A stretch of 64,000 nucleotides of DNA from NCBI RefSeq assembly GCF_907164915.1, contig NC_061862.1, forward strand, positions 139,615,520-139,679,519, given 5' to 3'. Below the pieces are notes generated by a model. The model saw only the letters and a program-made list of their open reading frames with translations. It was not told the origin of the DNA and did no database searches. Below, one piece after another: positions 12,481-23,501 of this stretch. This stretch comes from Impatiens glandulifera (taxonomy: Eukaryota > Streptophyta > Magnoliopsida > Ericales > Balsaminaceae). The position numbers and the translations under genes were made by a program. Position 1 is the stretch's first letter; the number at the start of each line of letters is the position of its first letter.

Positions 12481-12982
12481 TATACCAGAATTTAGTCCCA
12501 CTTTTTACATTTTAGCGTAATCTTTTATGCTCAAAACATTTTCATTAAACTATTGGAATTAAAGAAGACAATAATAGATGAGTTGGTGGGTAAATATCAT
12601 TCTGAATCTTTTATATCCCATGAAAATCCTATATATTTTGAACGTAACTAAATTTTACTACTTATATAATGACCTGGGTTGATTCAGCTTTTTATTAAAG
12701 ACTCAATATGTAATCATATATGCTATATTAAATCATATATTTTATAATCGGATTAAATTACTCACCCCAAGTGGAATGCCTATATATAAATAGTTATAAT
12801 GGTTTTTTTACTTAATTTTAATCTTATATGGAACTGTTTTGATTGATAAAGCGAAAAAAAAAGAAGATTACATTCAGTTCGGTTAGGACTATTTAGTTAG
12901 TGTGGTTATGAATCAAAATAATATAGAAGGACTAATAACATATTTTATGATGAAGGCCTACATGTTGTTGTGATGCACATAA
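12481..12982. other. Intergenic, no gene seen
   Basis: AT-rich DNA between two transposons. I see no coding frame of note, no repeats and no RNA gene. Confidence 0.5.
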
Positions 12983-12991
12983 TTTCAATAA

Positions 12992-13755
12992 GAAAAATGA
13001 TAGAGAGCGCGACTTGAGACAGCGACTGGGAGCGCGATGCCTACGTGGTGTGCCTACGTGGGTTGACAGGTAGAATATTCTCTCTTCTTTTATTAATTAT
13101 TTTCTCTCTCCTATTATTAATAATTAGTTACTGGAGAGAAAATAATTAATCGTGAAAATAAAAATATTAGATAAACATTTATTTATAAGTAATAAAACTA
13201 AAAAATATTAATAAGTCAATATAAAAAAAAAGAAAAAAAAAGAAAAAAGAGGCCATAAAAAATATTTGATAAATAAAGGAATTGAGAAGTCATAAAAATA
13301 AAATAAAAATAAAAGAGATAAATTCATAATTCAACTAATCATTGATATTAATTAGGGTTTAGGGTTTAGAATTTAGTATTTAGGTTTTAGAGTTTAGGAT
13401 TTGGAGTTTAGGGTTTAAGGTTTAGGGTTTAGAATTTATTTAAACATATTATTAAAATATTTAATGTGAGAATTTGTTGTAAATTATTGATTTATTTTAA
13501 CCGTTAAACGAGAGATAGTAAATATCAAATAAATGAGTAAAATAATAATCGTGAGAATATGGATAAATGAGATAAATTAATTTGTAGAGATAGAGAGAAA
13601 AATTATTTAATAAAAGGAGAGAGAAATTAATTAATAAGAAGAGAGATAAAATAATTAATAAAAAGAGAATATTCTAACTGTCAACCCACGTAGCATACCA
13701 CGTAGGCATCGCGCTCCCAGTCGCTGTCTCAGAGTCGCGCTCTCTATCATTCCTC
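12992..13755. mobile_element. MULE-type MITE with 9-bp target duplication
   Basis: Identical 9-bp direct repeats TTTCAATAA flank the element at 12983-12991 and 13756-13764, the length made by Mutator-like transposases. The TIRs extend about 90 bp: the left begins GAAAAATGATAGAGAGCGCG and the right, on the other strand, GAGGAATGATAGAGAGCGCG. They share blocks such as CAGCGACTGGGAGCGCGATG. The interior is AT-rich with inverted GAGAGAAA/TTAATTAAT tracts and a degenerate telomere-like array. It has no transposase. It lies just downstream of the FAD2-like gene. Confidence 0.9.
13352..13434 (+). repeat. Degenerate telomere-like TTTAGGG array inside a MITE
   Basis: About twelve imperfect heptamers of the plant telomere type (TTAGGGTTTAGGG, then variants such as TTTAGAA, TTTAGAG and TTTAAGG). 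The array is internal to the TIR element at 12992-13755. A related array lies in the element at 28082-29334. Confidence 0.75.
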
Positions 13756-13979
13756 TTTCAATAATTTGTATATATTTCATAGAATGCATATTTTTATATA
13801 TGATATTATAATTTTATTCATCCATGAGCAAATAGTTACATATAATATTTGTCAATCCAAACTGTAGATAAAATAACTTCATCATACCTTACAAAGTTAC
13901 AATGCACTGACTCCTCGAACAAATCGATCAAAAGTCATTTATTCAATTTAGACAACAACAACGATAATCAATCTTGACT

Positions 13980-15080
13980 CTAAATCTTGTTCCTGAACCA
14001 CAAGATGCCTTTGCTTGCGCCCTCGTCTTTATCAGCCTCCACGTAAAGACATTCCTTGATTTCTCTCCATATCACACTCATAAGTGGAGTCCCATCAAAC
14101 CGATAGTATTCTCCCAACATAGGCTTTATTGCCTTAGTAACTTCCTTTGCATGATAATGTGGCATTGTTGGGAACAAATGGTGAGCAACATGAGTATCTG
14201 TTACATTATGGAACACCTTGTTGAGAATTCCATAATCTCTATCTACAGTTGATAAAGCCCCCCTCAACCAATCCCACTCGTCCAACTCGTAATGAGGCAA
14301 AGACGGGTGAGTGTGTTGTAACCACGTTAATATCACTAGACATACATTCATCACGAAGAGAGGCCCGCCGTAAACGCGTATCACCCAACTTATTCCCCTG
14401 GCCAAGGCGAGGCGGTAGAGAACGAATCCGACTGAAAGAACTCCCATGTTCGATATAAGTAGCTGAAACCGCTCCTGCTTCAAGTAAATCGAGGTGTAGA
14501 AGTTGCGAAATATATGCAAAGGCCAACCCATGGTCAGCAGGATGGCGATCTTTGTAGACCGACCAATTGGATTGTCGATGTATTTAGCGAGGTATCCCAC
14601 AGTTTCCTTACGTTTCGGGACGAAAATCACGTCGCCTTCCATAGAGTTGATGTTGGAATGGTGCATGCGGTGGCTGTGTTTCCACGAGAAGTAGGGGACG
14701 AGGAGGGCCGAGTGGAGGATGAAGCCGACTGTATCGTCGAGCCATTGGTAATCGCTGAAGGCATGATGGCCGCATTCGTGAGCGATGATCCAAACTCCTT
14801 GGAGGACGCAGCCCTGGACGCAGGCGTAAAGAAGCCAGACGAAGCCTGACAGGGCAGGGGGGCCCGGGAGGAGATGGATGTAGGATGTGGCAGCATAGTA
14901 GAGGAAGGAGACTATGAGGAGATCGTATACAACGTAGGAGAATGATGTGATGACCGATCTTTGAAAGCAGTGGGGAGGCACTGATTTCTTAATCTGGGCT
15001 AGCGTAAATGGCGGTTTGGTGGTTGGGACTCGATCGAGGACGGCGTTGGCTTGTGCTGACATTCGCCCACCTGCACCCAT
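13980..15080 (-). CDS. FAD2-like membrane fatty-acid desaturase (divergent)
   Basis: A 366-residue intronless frame of the FAD2 family. These ER enzymes act on the delta-12 position of acyl chains on phosphatidylcholine, using a di-iron centre held by three histidine boxes. All three are present: HECGHH (101-106), HRMHH (137-141) and HVAHH (297-301). The N-terminus MGAGGRM and PPFTLAQIKK are family hallmarks, and hydrophobic membrane segments lie near 44-64, 83-100, 176-191 and 212-255. It is shorter than the usual 383 or so residues because about 17 residues around the conserved N-V-S-G-R-P-Y segment are missing near position 193. Other unusual points are MEGD after box 2 (usually LERD) and HHLFPTMPHYH (usually HHLFSTMPHYH). 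The frame is open and much less AT-rich than its flanks, so it is probably functional or recently so. It could be a desaturase or a diverged FAD2 such as an acetylenase, hydroxylase or epoxygenase. The start is the first Met before the conserved GAGGRM. Confidence 0.93.
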   Translation of the reverse strand: MGAGGRMSAQANAVLDRVPTTKPPFTLAQIKKSVPPHCFQRSVITSFSYVVYDLLIVSFLYYAATSYIHLLPGPPALSGFVWLLYACVQGCVLQGVWIIAHECGHHAFSDYQWLDDTVGFILHSALLVPYFSWKHSHRMHHSNINSMEGDVIFVPKRKETVGYLAKYIDNPIGRSTKIAILLTMGWPLHIFRNFYTSIYLKQERFQLLISNMGVLSVGFVLYRLALARGISWVIRVYGGPLFVMNVCLVILTWLQHTHPSLPHYELDEWDWLRGALSTVDRDYGILNKVFHNVTDTHVAHHLFPTMPHYHAKEVTKAIKPMLGEYYRFDGTPLMSVIWREIKECLYVEADKDEGASKGILWFRNKI

Positions 15081-15720
15081 CGCTTAACAAACTGCGACCT
15101 GAGATCTGCGATACTAAGGATACTAAGCTGCGGCATTAGATCAGTGACAATTGAATTTGAATTTGGATTAACTATTTTGATTTGAAATAAGGTGGGATTC
15201 GATGTTTTTTAAATAACATTCATTATTTAGAAAATAATAATTGACTATGATTTTGATTAGATATAATTTTTTTTTGAATGAATTTTTTTTAATAGTATTA
15301 ATATATATAAATAAAATAATTTTTTTATATGTAAAAAGTATTAATATACATATTTTTAGAATTAAAATAATAATTTTTATTTTGTTTATGTTTTTTTTAA
15401 TTATTTCCACCCATCTTAGTTTTTTTTTCATTTTTGAACGGGTATATCTTAAAAAAATATTAAATTTAAAATACAAATACGTCCAAATTGATATATAGTA
15501 GACAAAATTATGTCGTTATAAAGTTTTTGAAAAATAAATAAAAAATATTTATATCTTTATTCAAATATTCTCAGATCTTTATTAGATTACACATTTTTCC
15601 CATCAAATCAACTTCGCTTAATTAGATTTGTATAAATTCAAAAAATAATATTCAAATTAAAAAAATAAGTTCAAAACGTATTTAATATTATTTTATTTAA
15701 AAATTTGACAAACTAATTAA
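15081..15720. other. Upstream region of the FAD2-like gene, AT-rich
   Basis: The first 90 bp or so upstream of the start are of mixed composition and probably 5' leader. Beyond that the DNA is very AT-rich with long T and A runs. FAD2 genes often have a 5'-leader intron, but I cannot place one here. No other gene is visible. Confidence 0.4.
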
Positions 15721-15721
15721 A

Positions 15722-15837
15722 AAAATTGTAAATAATACACCACGTTTTGTAAAATGAAAAAAGTCTGACTAAAATTTAAAAAAAATGTAAATAATACACC
15801 ACGTTTTGTAAAATGAAAAAAGTCTGACTAAAATTTT
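15722..15837. repeat. 58-bp direct repeat x2
   Basis: Two nearly identical adjacent copies (about 15722-15779 and 15781-15837), each containing AATAATACACCACGTTTTGT and AAAGTCTGACTAAAATTT. A recent local duplication with no coding content. Confidence 0.85.
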
Positions 15838-16045
15838 ATTGGTTCAAGTTCTATATGCAATTCAAAGATAAAAAAAACTACCTAAGTTTTAGAAATGAGA
15901 GCATTATTCAATATAATAGTTTACTTTGAACTTTAACCCATTTGATGACCCAAACTTCAATATTATTAACGTGAAAATTCTAAGCAAATGAATTGTCTAG
16001 TATTTAATTGGTTGCTGAATAAATTAGACATGCATGAAGTATAAT

Positions 16046-16790
16046 TTATATATATATATAATTATGCTTAATTTTTAAAGTGTTCGGATTGCCGGGTCGA
16101 GAGCTGTGGTTAATTTGGATACTTGAGTCGGATTGTGGGTTGACCCGTTTTTAAATTTAAAACGGTTAAAAATAAAATAAAAAATGCTAGAGGTATGTTT
16201 CGAATTTGCAACCTATCAAAACAACAAGTACAACTCTTTAACCAACTAGGCTACAAAGACTTTATATTTTAAATTCAACACCAAATTTGATAAACGCGGG
16301 ACGTTTTAATATTAATATAAGTTCAACTTTTTAACTAACTAATCTATATATATAATGATGCTTAATTTTTAAAGTGTCCGGATTGCCGGGTCGAGAGCTG
16401 TGGTTAATTTGGATACTTGGGTCGGATTGTGGGTTGACCCGTTTTTAAATTTAAAACGGTTAAAAATAAAATAAAAATGCTAGAAGTATGTCTCGAATTT
16501 ACAACCTAACAAAAAGAATTACAACTCTTTAACCAACTAGACTACAAAGACTTTATATTTTAAATTCAACACCAAATTTGATAAACGCGGAACGTTTTAA
16601 TATTAATATAAGTTCAACTTTGTAACTAACTAATATATAATGATGTTGAGTAAATGGATACTTGGGTCGGATTGTGTGTTGACCCACCCATAAATTTAAA
16701 ACGCTTAAAAATAAAATTAAAAATGTTATCCGTAATTTTTTCACGATTTTTTATATTATTACTCGTGTAAATACACGGGCTAAATGCTAG
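16046..16790 (+). mobile_element. Helitron-like element with tandemly repeated body
   Basis: The right end has Helitron 3' features: a hairpin CTCGTGT-AAAT-ACACGGG (16762-16779), then CTAAATG, then terminal CTAG (16787-16790) followed by T. A candidate 5' terminus, A followed by TCTATATATATAATG, is at 16343. The body is repeated about 2.3 times with a period near 290 bp (16060-16343, 16344-16632, then a partial copy), so the true 5' end may be 16343 or near 16046. No Rep/helicase frame is present, so it is non-autonomous. Both full body copies contain a tRNA-like A-box. Confidence 0.65.
16195..16262 (-). other. tRNA-like A/B-box segment in the Helitron body
   Basis: On the minus strand TAGCCTAGTTGGTTAAAG fits the pol III A-box consensus of tRNA genes, and about 20 bases on GGTTGCAAATTCGAAAC is a degenerate B-box. 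The second body copy has TAGTCTAGTTGGTTAAAG at about 16527-16544. The segment cannot fold as an intact tRNA, so it would be a relic or SINE-like module. A chance match remains possible. Confidence 0.35.
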
Positions 16791-18284
16791 TATATTTTAA
16801 TAGTATTGATCGAGAGAGGGTTCATAAATAGATCAATTATATAAATATTGAACTTGAAAAATTTTATTAAATAAAATTTAGATTTTGAATTGTTTTATAT
16901 AAATATTGAACTTGAATAATTAATTTTAACAGTAATTAGTTATTTTATTAGTTGCATCTAATATTGACTTTTTTATATAACTGAAAGATGTAATTGTTCG
17001 ATAAATAATTTCAATAATAATTTATTGTTCATTATCTTTTCTTCATCAAGAATTTAACAAATGTGCAAAGTAGAAAGTTCATCAATTGGAATAAGAATGG
17101 ATGATGGATTCAAATATATAAACAGAGAAAAATTAAGAAAGCCTCGCCATGTTTGTCATTGAAAATGCATCAATTTTGCAATGAAGAAAGATAGATAAAT
17201 AGATACCTGAAGAAGCTTCTGGAAGGAAGGCAGACAGATCAAGTATTGAGCTGAGAATGTGTAGTTTGAATTGCCGAGTTGCAATGAGGTCCCCGGTATT
17301 TAAGCTTACCAGTAATAACAATAACACCACAAAATATATAAAAATAAAAATTATATATATTATTTTATTTTTCAATTATTTTTATTTAAACCTAAAGAAT
17401 TTTAATATTAATATATTTTTCTTTAATTTTTCTTTGAAAGTAACAAAACAAAAATGAATAAATAAAAAATAATAAAAATTTATCAATATATATGTTTTAA
17501 ATTATATATTAAATTTGATAAATATAAATAAAATAGAGAATAAAAAATTAAATATAAAAATTATTAATTAATTAATTATTTCTCTAATATATTAATTTTT
17601 AAATATATGTATATATATATATTTTATTTTTTTGCCGTTAATAATTAATTTATTTATATATTTTTTAAATAAAAAATAATAGGAAAAATTAATAAATCAA
17701 TTTAATAAATATTTAATGTATATTATATATATATATATATATATATATTAAATAAAAAATAAATATTTATATTTTTAATTGAACATTTGTTGTTTCTTTC
17801 TTAATTTTTTTTAATCTCATTCTCTTATAAGCTGTCTAAAGTCAACTAATACACAAAGTTAGTTTACCATTTAGACTGCCTTCATTTATGAGCTACGAGT
17901 ATCTTCGTCTTTCTACCTTATTGATTTACAAAATTTAAGTCTTTGGAATACTTTGGGATTATATTCCGTGCTGAGGATTTGTGCTTTATGGCCAGTTACC
18001 AAATCCATTTATCATCGCCGACATAATAATAAATAATATCATTAAATAGTAGGGTAAGTAGGTCCCGACTAGTTCCAAAAAGACATGACGAAGTAATCCT
18101 TTATCTCGAATCTTCTCTCTTATACTACAATATTAAATCAATTATTATCATTTAATTTTTCTTTATATCTATTTAATAGTAATAGTTCATAATTTGAGTT
18201 ATATTTATCTTGAATATTAATAGTTAGTAAATATTTATCTTGAATTTTGATAATTTTCACGGGTATCAAAAACACTAGCGAGAA
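16791..18284. other. AT-rich intergenic DNA, no clear gene
   Basis: Contains an (AT)n run near 17727-17750 and long A/T tracts. A less AT-rich patch at 17140-17300 has a short minus-strand frame ending LSAFLPEASSGIYLS, which could be a fragment of an exon. I do not recognise it and do not call a gene. Confidence 0.4.
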
Positions 18285-20420
18285 ATAATGTTATTAACTC
18301 GATTTCGGTTGAGGGAGTTCTTCACAGTGGTGAACCGATAATTTTCGATAGTATTGTGCAATTTTATAAGATTTCATTCAAAGAACATTACAGTGTTAAA
18401 CCAAAATTAGATGATGTGTCTTTCGATGGTATCAATGAGGAGCACAAGGGTGTTTTGGAAGCTTGTTTCACACTTGAGGAAGAGGCGACAATAATGGGAT
18501 GTGGTAGTGATAAGGCTTTAGGAAGCGATGAATTTACATTGGCATTTTTCAAAAAGATGTGGTCGTTCCTTAAATCTAATTCATGAAAGCGTTTGAGCAT
18601 TTTTTTTTCTTATTCGACAAGAGTTGGAACTCAGCGTTAATTTGTTTAATTTGCAAGGCTCCTGGAACCATCAATATAATGAACTTTAGACCGATTAGTC
18701 TTGTGCCATTATTCTATAAAATTGTATTCAAATGTTTGACAGACAAGTTGCATGAGATCCTTTAACTAGTGATTTCAACTATAAGAGGACTTTTATAAAG
18801 GGAACTCAAAATTTTGACGTAACACTTATCGCAAATGAATGTATTGACTCGGCAAACTATAACGGGGATAAGTGTCCCTTTATTAAGTTGAAATTCGAAA
18901 AAAACATACGCTCACATTAATTAGGAATTTTTATATAATGTCATACGTAGAATGAAAATGGAGGATAAATTGATCGGTTAGATTAAATTAGGCGTTTCGA
19001 CGACCAAGTTCTTTGTAATTGTGAATGTAAGTCCTAAAAGATATTTTCGAAATTTCATGGGTATTAAACAAGGTGACTTGTTGCCTTCATTTTTGTCCGT
19101 CATTGTCATGTAAATATTTTCTAGAAAGTTTAAGTTCATGGAACAAGTTGGTCTTATCAGAATAGTGAATTGCGGTGTAATGATGTCTCATTTTGTCATT
19201 TCTCATATACTATTTATTGACGATATATTGTTCTTAATACATGCCACACACATAAATGTTAAGCATTTGTGTAATATTATATGGTTTTTCGGAGCATGTT
19301 TTAGATTGCGGGTCAATATCACTAAGTCTAATATTTTCTTCTCAAATTCTATTTCCAATAGGAGAAAAATATATTTGGAAAGTGTTTTAGGCTTCGACAT
19401 TAGAACATTTCCGTCTACTCATCTCGATATGCCTCTCGGTGCTAAAACCCACTCTAAACCCTCTTGGAATCCGATTATTTCTAAAATATAGAAGAAGTTA
19501 CATATCTGGAAGAGCAAGATGATTTCAAAAGGGGGTCACATGGTCCGCATCAAGAGTGCATTGGTCTCTATACCCATTTTTATGATGTCTTTGTTTCTTA
19601 TTTCCAAGAGTATGATCGTGAAAATGGAAAAAATTATGTGCAAATTTGTTTGGAGATCCTCTAAATCTTGCTTTGGTCATTTGGCGAGTTGGGCTAAAGT
19701 GAAGAAATTCAAATATCAAGAGGGTTTGGAAATTAGGGATTTGGATTAATTTAACAAATCTCTCTTTTCAAAATGGTGCAAAATATTTTTTTCAGAGCCT
19801 AATTGTTTATGAATTGATATGATCAGATTCAAATATGGAAAAGATGGTTCACCAAAGCTAGACACTGACTAGTTGGTTGTAGCGTTTGGTGAGACATCTA
19901 TACTACGTGAAAGTCTTTTTGTGGGTAATATAGATTCTCGGTATGTGATAAACTCATCGATCATCTTGGGATGATGTTTAGTGTAGTTTCACAAGTCTTG
20001 CATTGTAATTCTCAACACTCGCTTAAACCGCGATATGTAGAAATGATTTGGTCAAGAAAATGTTCGATCAACATTCGAATAGTTTCGCGAATATAATTAG
20101 ATACATGAAAAGTCTTAATGATAAAGAGGTAACCTTACATGAAAAAATGTTTCTCTTAGTGGGACACATGGTGGTGATTCCTTTTTGGCGTGATATCTTG
20201 CATTGGCAAGATATAGATTCATTTAAGGTTGGTCATTGTTATACATAATTTGCAGAGATTGTCCCATATGACTTCCCCATAATAGAAATCGTGAGATTCT
20301 TAATTTTCTTTAAAAATCTTATTTTTTAGATAGAGTGGTGTGCATGGAGAGATCTTGACGGATGATAGATGTAACCAAGAAAATAAAATAGAGGGGATTA
20401 TAGGCTGGTCTTTGTTACGC
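18285..20420 (+). pseudogene. Plant L1-type LINE, reverse transcriptase remnant
   Basis: Several plus-strand frames, broken by stops and shifts, line up with the non-LTR retrotransposon ORF2 of plants. In order they are: GSDKALGSDEFTLAFFKKMW (18500-18560, family KAPGPDGF), LICLICKAPGTINIMNFRPI followed by SLVPLFYKIV (about 18640-18740, family RPISL), and SHILFIDDILFLIHA (about 19200-19245), where the RT catalytic FADD box is FIDD. Next comes FPSTHLDMPLGAK (19405-19445, family YLGxPLG), then SKGGHMVRIKSALVSIPIFM (19525-19580) and a C-terminal WRDILHWQDIDSFKVGHCY (20190-20245). The 5' ORF1 and endonuclease are not visible, so it is 5'-truncated as well as mutated. Confidence 0.85.
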
Positions 20421-20429
20421 ACTAGCTTC

Positions 20430-21900
20430 AGTGAGAGTGATAGCCAAGTTGGGCATGAAGATGTTGAGAGTATTCAGCCTATGTCTTCCATCTCCCTCGA
20501 GGAACTTTGATAACATCCGATGACACATGAACTGATCAAGGTGAGCATCACATCTCTCGAAACTCATTCTCACACATGCATGTGGGTCAAGTATCAAGAG
20601 ATCATTTTCCTCTTTAGGCTGGCGACGACAAAATCAAGCGACAAATTTTGAGTCATACTTTTCTAGTCTAGTTCCTCGACCTGCAAAATCAAGCACCAAG
20701 GATTTTCTGGAAAATCCGAACGAAGTGACTCGCTCTTTTGATAGAAGGAGAGGAACCATATATAAAGAAGTTCTTTTTGATCAGCTTGGCTTGGTTCACC
20801 ATCTATCTTTTCTGTTAGGGCAATGGGATAGCAGTGCAAATGAATTCAATCAAGAGTCAACAACCACTTATAATGTAATCAATAAGCGCAAATACTCTTG
20901 CTAAAGATTGGGATAGTGTTCAATTATCCATTGCTCTCTTTCCTCTTGAAATTGTTCGGGTCAGTAAGGACTCACTCATCCATTAATAGAGATTGTTTAG
21001 AATGGATAATCCTTGAATCAACTAGTATATCACATTTTTTAAGGTTTCGTACTACTACTCAAGTAATAGGTGAATTGCCCAGGAGATTAGGCTCGGGACA
21101 TAAGGATTAGTGGGCAATTGTATTCGTCGCCAACAACATATGGGAGGGGGGGAGATACATAATGTCGGGGATGAGAATCAATCATGATATCTATTTAATG
21201 CTTATTGGCCCGAGTTGAAGATATAAGCCTTGCTCTTTTTTTAGCTTAGCTGCGTTAGCCTATCATTTTTTTCATTTTTTTCGGGGTTTAACTCTCTTTC
21301 TATTCTCTACTTTCACTCACTCCCCTAGAACGAAAAAAGAAGAAAGTAAAACTCGATTGAAGGCAGGCAAAACTACTTCGTTTCTTCTATGATGAGAAAT
21401 TCTCTAACGAAAGTTAGCCTTCTTCCATCAGATGCAGGTAGAGTCGAGCGAGGATGAAGAAATAAAGAGAAAGGTGATACAAAATTCACTTGAGGGGATG
21501 AAGACATAAAGAGAAAGGTGATACAAAATTCACTTGATTATGCTTTTCTACAACCGGGACTTCGTTAAACGTCCTCCTCCTCGGCTTCTTGACTTAATGC
21601 ACTTGTCCGTTCGCTCAAAAACCGATAAAGCGGGATCACAACTCGTGTTTCTTATAGCCATTTCTCTTTATATTATGTTTGTTCCCCCACTTTTTAGTGT
21701 TCGAGGCCCTACTCTCTTTATTTAGTCGTGCTGTTATGATGTAAGATATAATCGTCCCTAGGTAGCAAACAACAACCTACACCCATCGACACTTTTCCTT
21801 GACTTCTGTCAGTCCTCAGACTCCGAAAAAGTTTATGTTATTACGATCCGTCAGTACGAAATTAGAAAGTTGAGCATTAGCAAACAAAGGTTAATTTGTC
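20430..21900. other. Less AT-rich block, possibly organelle-derived DNA
   Basis: Base composition here is visibly more balanced than the flanks, with words such as GGGAGGGGGGAGATACATAA and CACTCCCCTAGAACG that recall plant mitochondrial intergenic DNA. A 20-bp phrase AAATAAAGAGAAAGGTGATA is nearly repeated at 21459 and 21506. Short frames (for example 21534-21725) have no recognisable domain. The mitochondrial origin (a NUMT) is an impression from composition only. No gene is assigned. Confidence 0.3.
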
Positions 21901-22140
21901 TAGAAAAATAAAGATTATATCTCATTTCCTTATATATGAGCGTGATTAATTGACATGGAATTAAATTAGGAGAGCCAACACTCGATAATGACAACGAATT
22001 CAAATTCATTGAGACATTTCATCGAACACTTAAGGTGTACTAGTTAAGAATCAAGACGAACCGTAACTTATTTCAATAAAAAAAATGGTGCATTATGGTT
22101 AGTCGTTACAAAATATATTGCGAAGAGGTGGAGACAACAC

Positions 22141-23454
22141 TGTTAGAATATAATTGTTATAATTTATGAAAAGTTTTAATAATAAATGGATAAAACTAAG
22201 TTCAATTAAATATATAAGTTAAACTATATATATATATATATAACTACTAGGTCATATCAACTATATTAATTATTTTAAATATAATAATAAGGTGTTGTAG
22301 TATAGTGGCTAGTACTTTTGTCTGTCACACGAGTGACTAGGGTTCGAATTTCAGGGAAGCTAAGAAAATATCGAAATTGCCACGTAGGCAAGCCGGTAGT
22401 ATGCAAGAGGCGGATCGGTAGTCAGACCTAACTAGTAGTGGAGATCGGTTCGGTAGTATCTCCATATTCGATATTTAATGAAACGCGTCCAATATAGCAT
22501 CTGAATAAATGCTTTCCTCTACCTGATCAATCTCAACTCCTAATTGAGCATTCATTATGAGCAGTCTGAAAAAGCAGTTTTTATAATCTTAGACTGATTT
22601 GTTGTCATTTTTATACAAGTCTGATGAAGACTTCTTGGGAGCAGATGTCTACAAACCTAATTCAGACTGATCAATTAGAAGACAAATATGTATGCACATA
22701 CTCCTATAAAATCATTAAACCAATTAATGATTTCATGGCTTATTATTATCCAAGTACAGACAAGATCAAAGAAGATCTTCTCCATTGTACCATTCTGAAG
22801 CCAAGCAAATTAAAAGAGGACCGGTGTCCGTTGGAAAAAATATGATCGATGATGTGTGCTTTGGATATATAAGAAGATTAAAGGAAGAACAAAAGTAGCA
22901 GAACCTTGAAGATCATCTAAGCTCTTTTGTTAATATAAACTCTTTACAAGCTCTTGTCTTAGCATATTTTCTATGAGAGAGTGTCTTCATACCAAAAATT
23001 ATTGTATTAAGTTCTTTGTAAGTTGATAGAGTGTCTATCAACAAGTGTTGTTTGTGTGATAGGAGTTCGAAAGCAGGCAACAACTAAGTCTTGATTGTTC
23101 GACTGGGTTGTGTACAAGTGTGTTGTATTTAACCAAATCTTTCAGTGAATACTCTTCTCAAGGTTAAGAAGAGTATCCTTATCGAGGTCGAGAAGAAGGG
23201 GTGACCGTATGAGAGTTTGTTCCGAACATCCATAAAATCCTTTTGTCTTTTGTTTTGTGCTTTCATTTTCACTTTCTTGTTGCTTCAAATCGAAACAAAC
23301 AGTTCCGCACTTGAACTCGGTTCAAGAGTTTGTGACGGTTTGCGAAGAATAGAAACCGATAATCAACCTTTAACATAGTTATTATCAATTGTCGTGTGTG
23401 TAAGCGTTCACCCTAGCTAGACCCCATTCTCCTTAGGCAATCCCGATCCTAACA
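22141..23454 (+). repeat. 5' LTR of the deleted copia element
   Basis: Starts TGTTAGAATATAATTG and ends GATCCTAACA next to the primer site. It carries a tRNA-Asp-like segment (22291-22362), an (AT)n run near 22227-22244, and a probable TATA box GGATATATAAGAAG at about 22863-22876. Confidence 0.9.
22291..22362 (+). other. tRNA-Asp-like segment inside the LTR
   Basis: TGTTGTAGTATAGTGGCTAG is nearly identical to the D-arm half of plant tRNA-Asp(GTC). The anticodon loop CTGTCAC is kept, and GGTTCGAAT is a good B-box. The acceptor ends do not pair, so it is a tRNA-derived relic or SINE head, not a working tRNA. The same segment, more mutated, sits at 25257-25328 in the 3' LTR, so it was there before the LTRs separated. 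Confidence 0.75.
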
Positions 23455-23456
23455 AG

Positions 23457-23467
23457 TGGTATCAGAG
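23457..23467 (+). other. Primer-binding site, tRNA-Met type
   Basis: TGGTATCAGAG begins two bases after the 5' LTR and matches the usual plant copia primer site complementary to initiator tRNA-Met. Confidence 0.9.
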
Positions 23468-23501
23468 AATCTAGTTTCTATTCAAGCATCTGAATATCAT
23501 C

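Noticed and set aside
13352..13434. True chromosome end or telomere fusion site
   Set aside because: The heptamers are degenerate, short and inside a MITE with its own target duplication.
14239..14896. Several frames of 60-111 codons overlapping the FAD2-like gene on both strands
   Set aside because: They are shadows of the less AT-rich FAD2 coding sequence; only the 366-codon frame carries family motifs.
17133..17375. 80-codon minus-strand frame with a hydrophobic start
   Set aside because: The start lies in AT-rich low-complexity DNA and no domain is visible; kept only as a remark on a possible exon fragment.
20415..20597. 60-codon minus-strand frame MILDPHACVRMSFERC and onward
   Set aside because: No family recognised and no supporting signals; it may be part of a decayed repeat or organelle-derived DNA.
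22291..22362. Functional tRNA-Asp gene
   Set aside because: The acceptor stem does not pair and the segment lies within an LTR, so it is a relic rather than a working tRNA.
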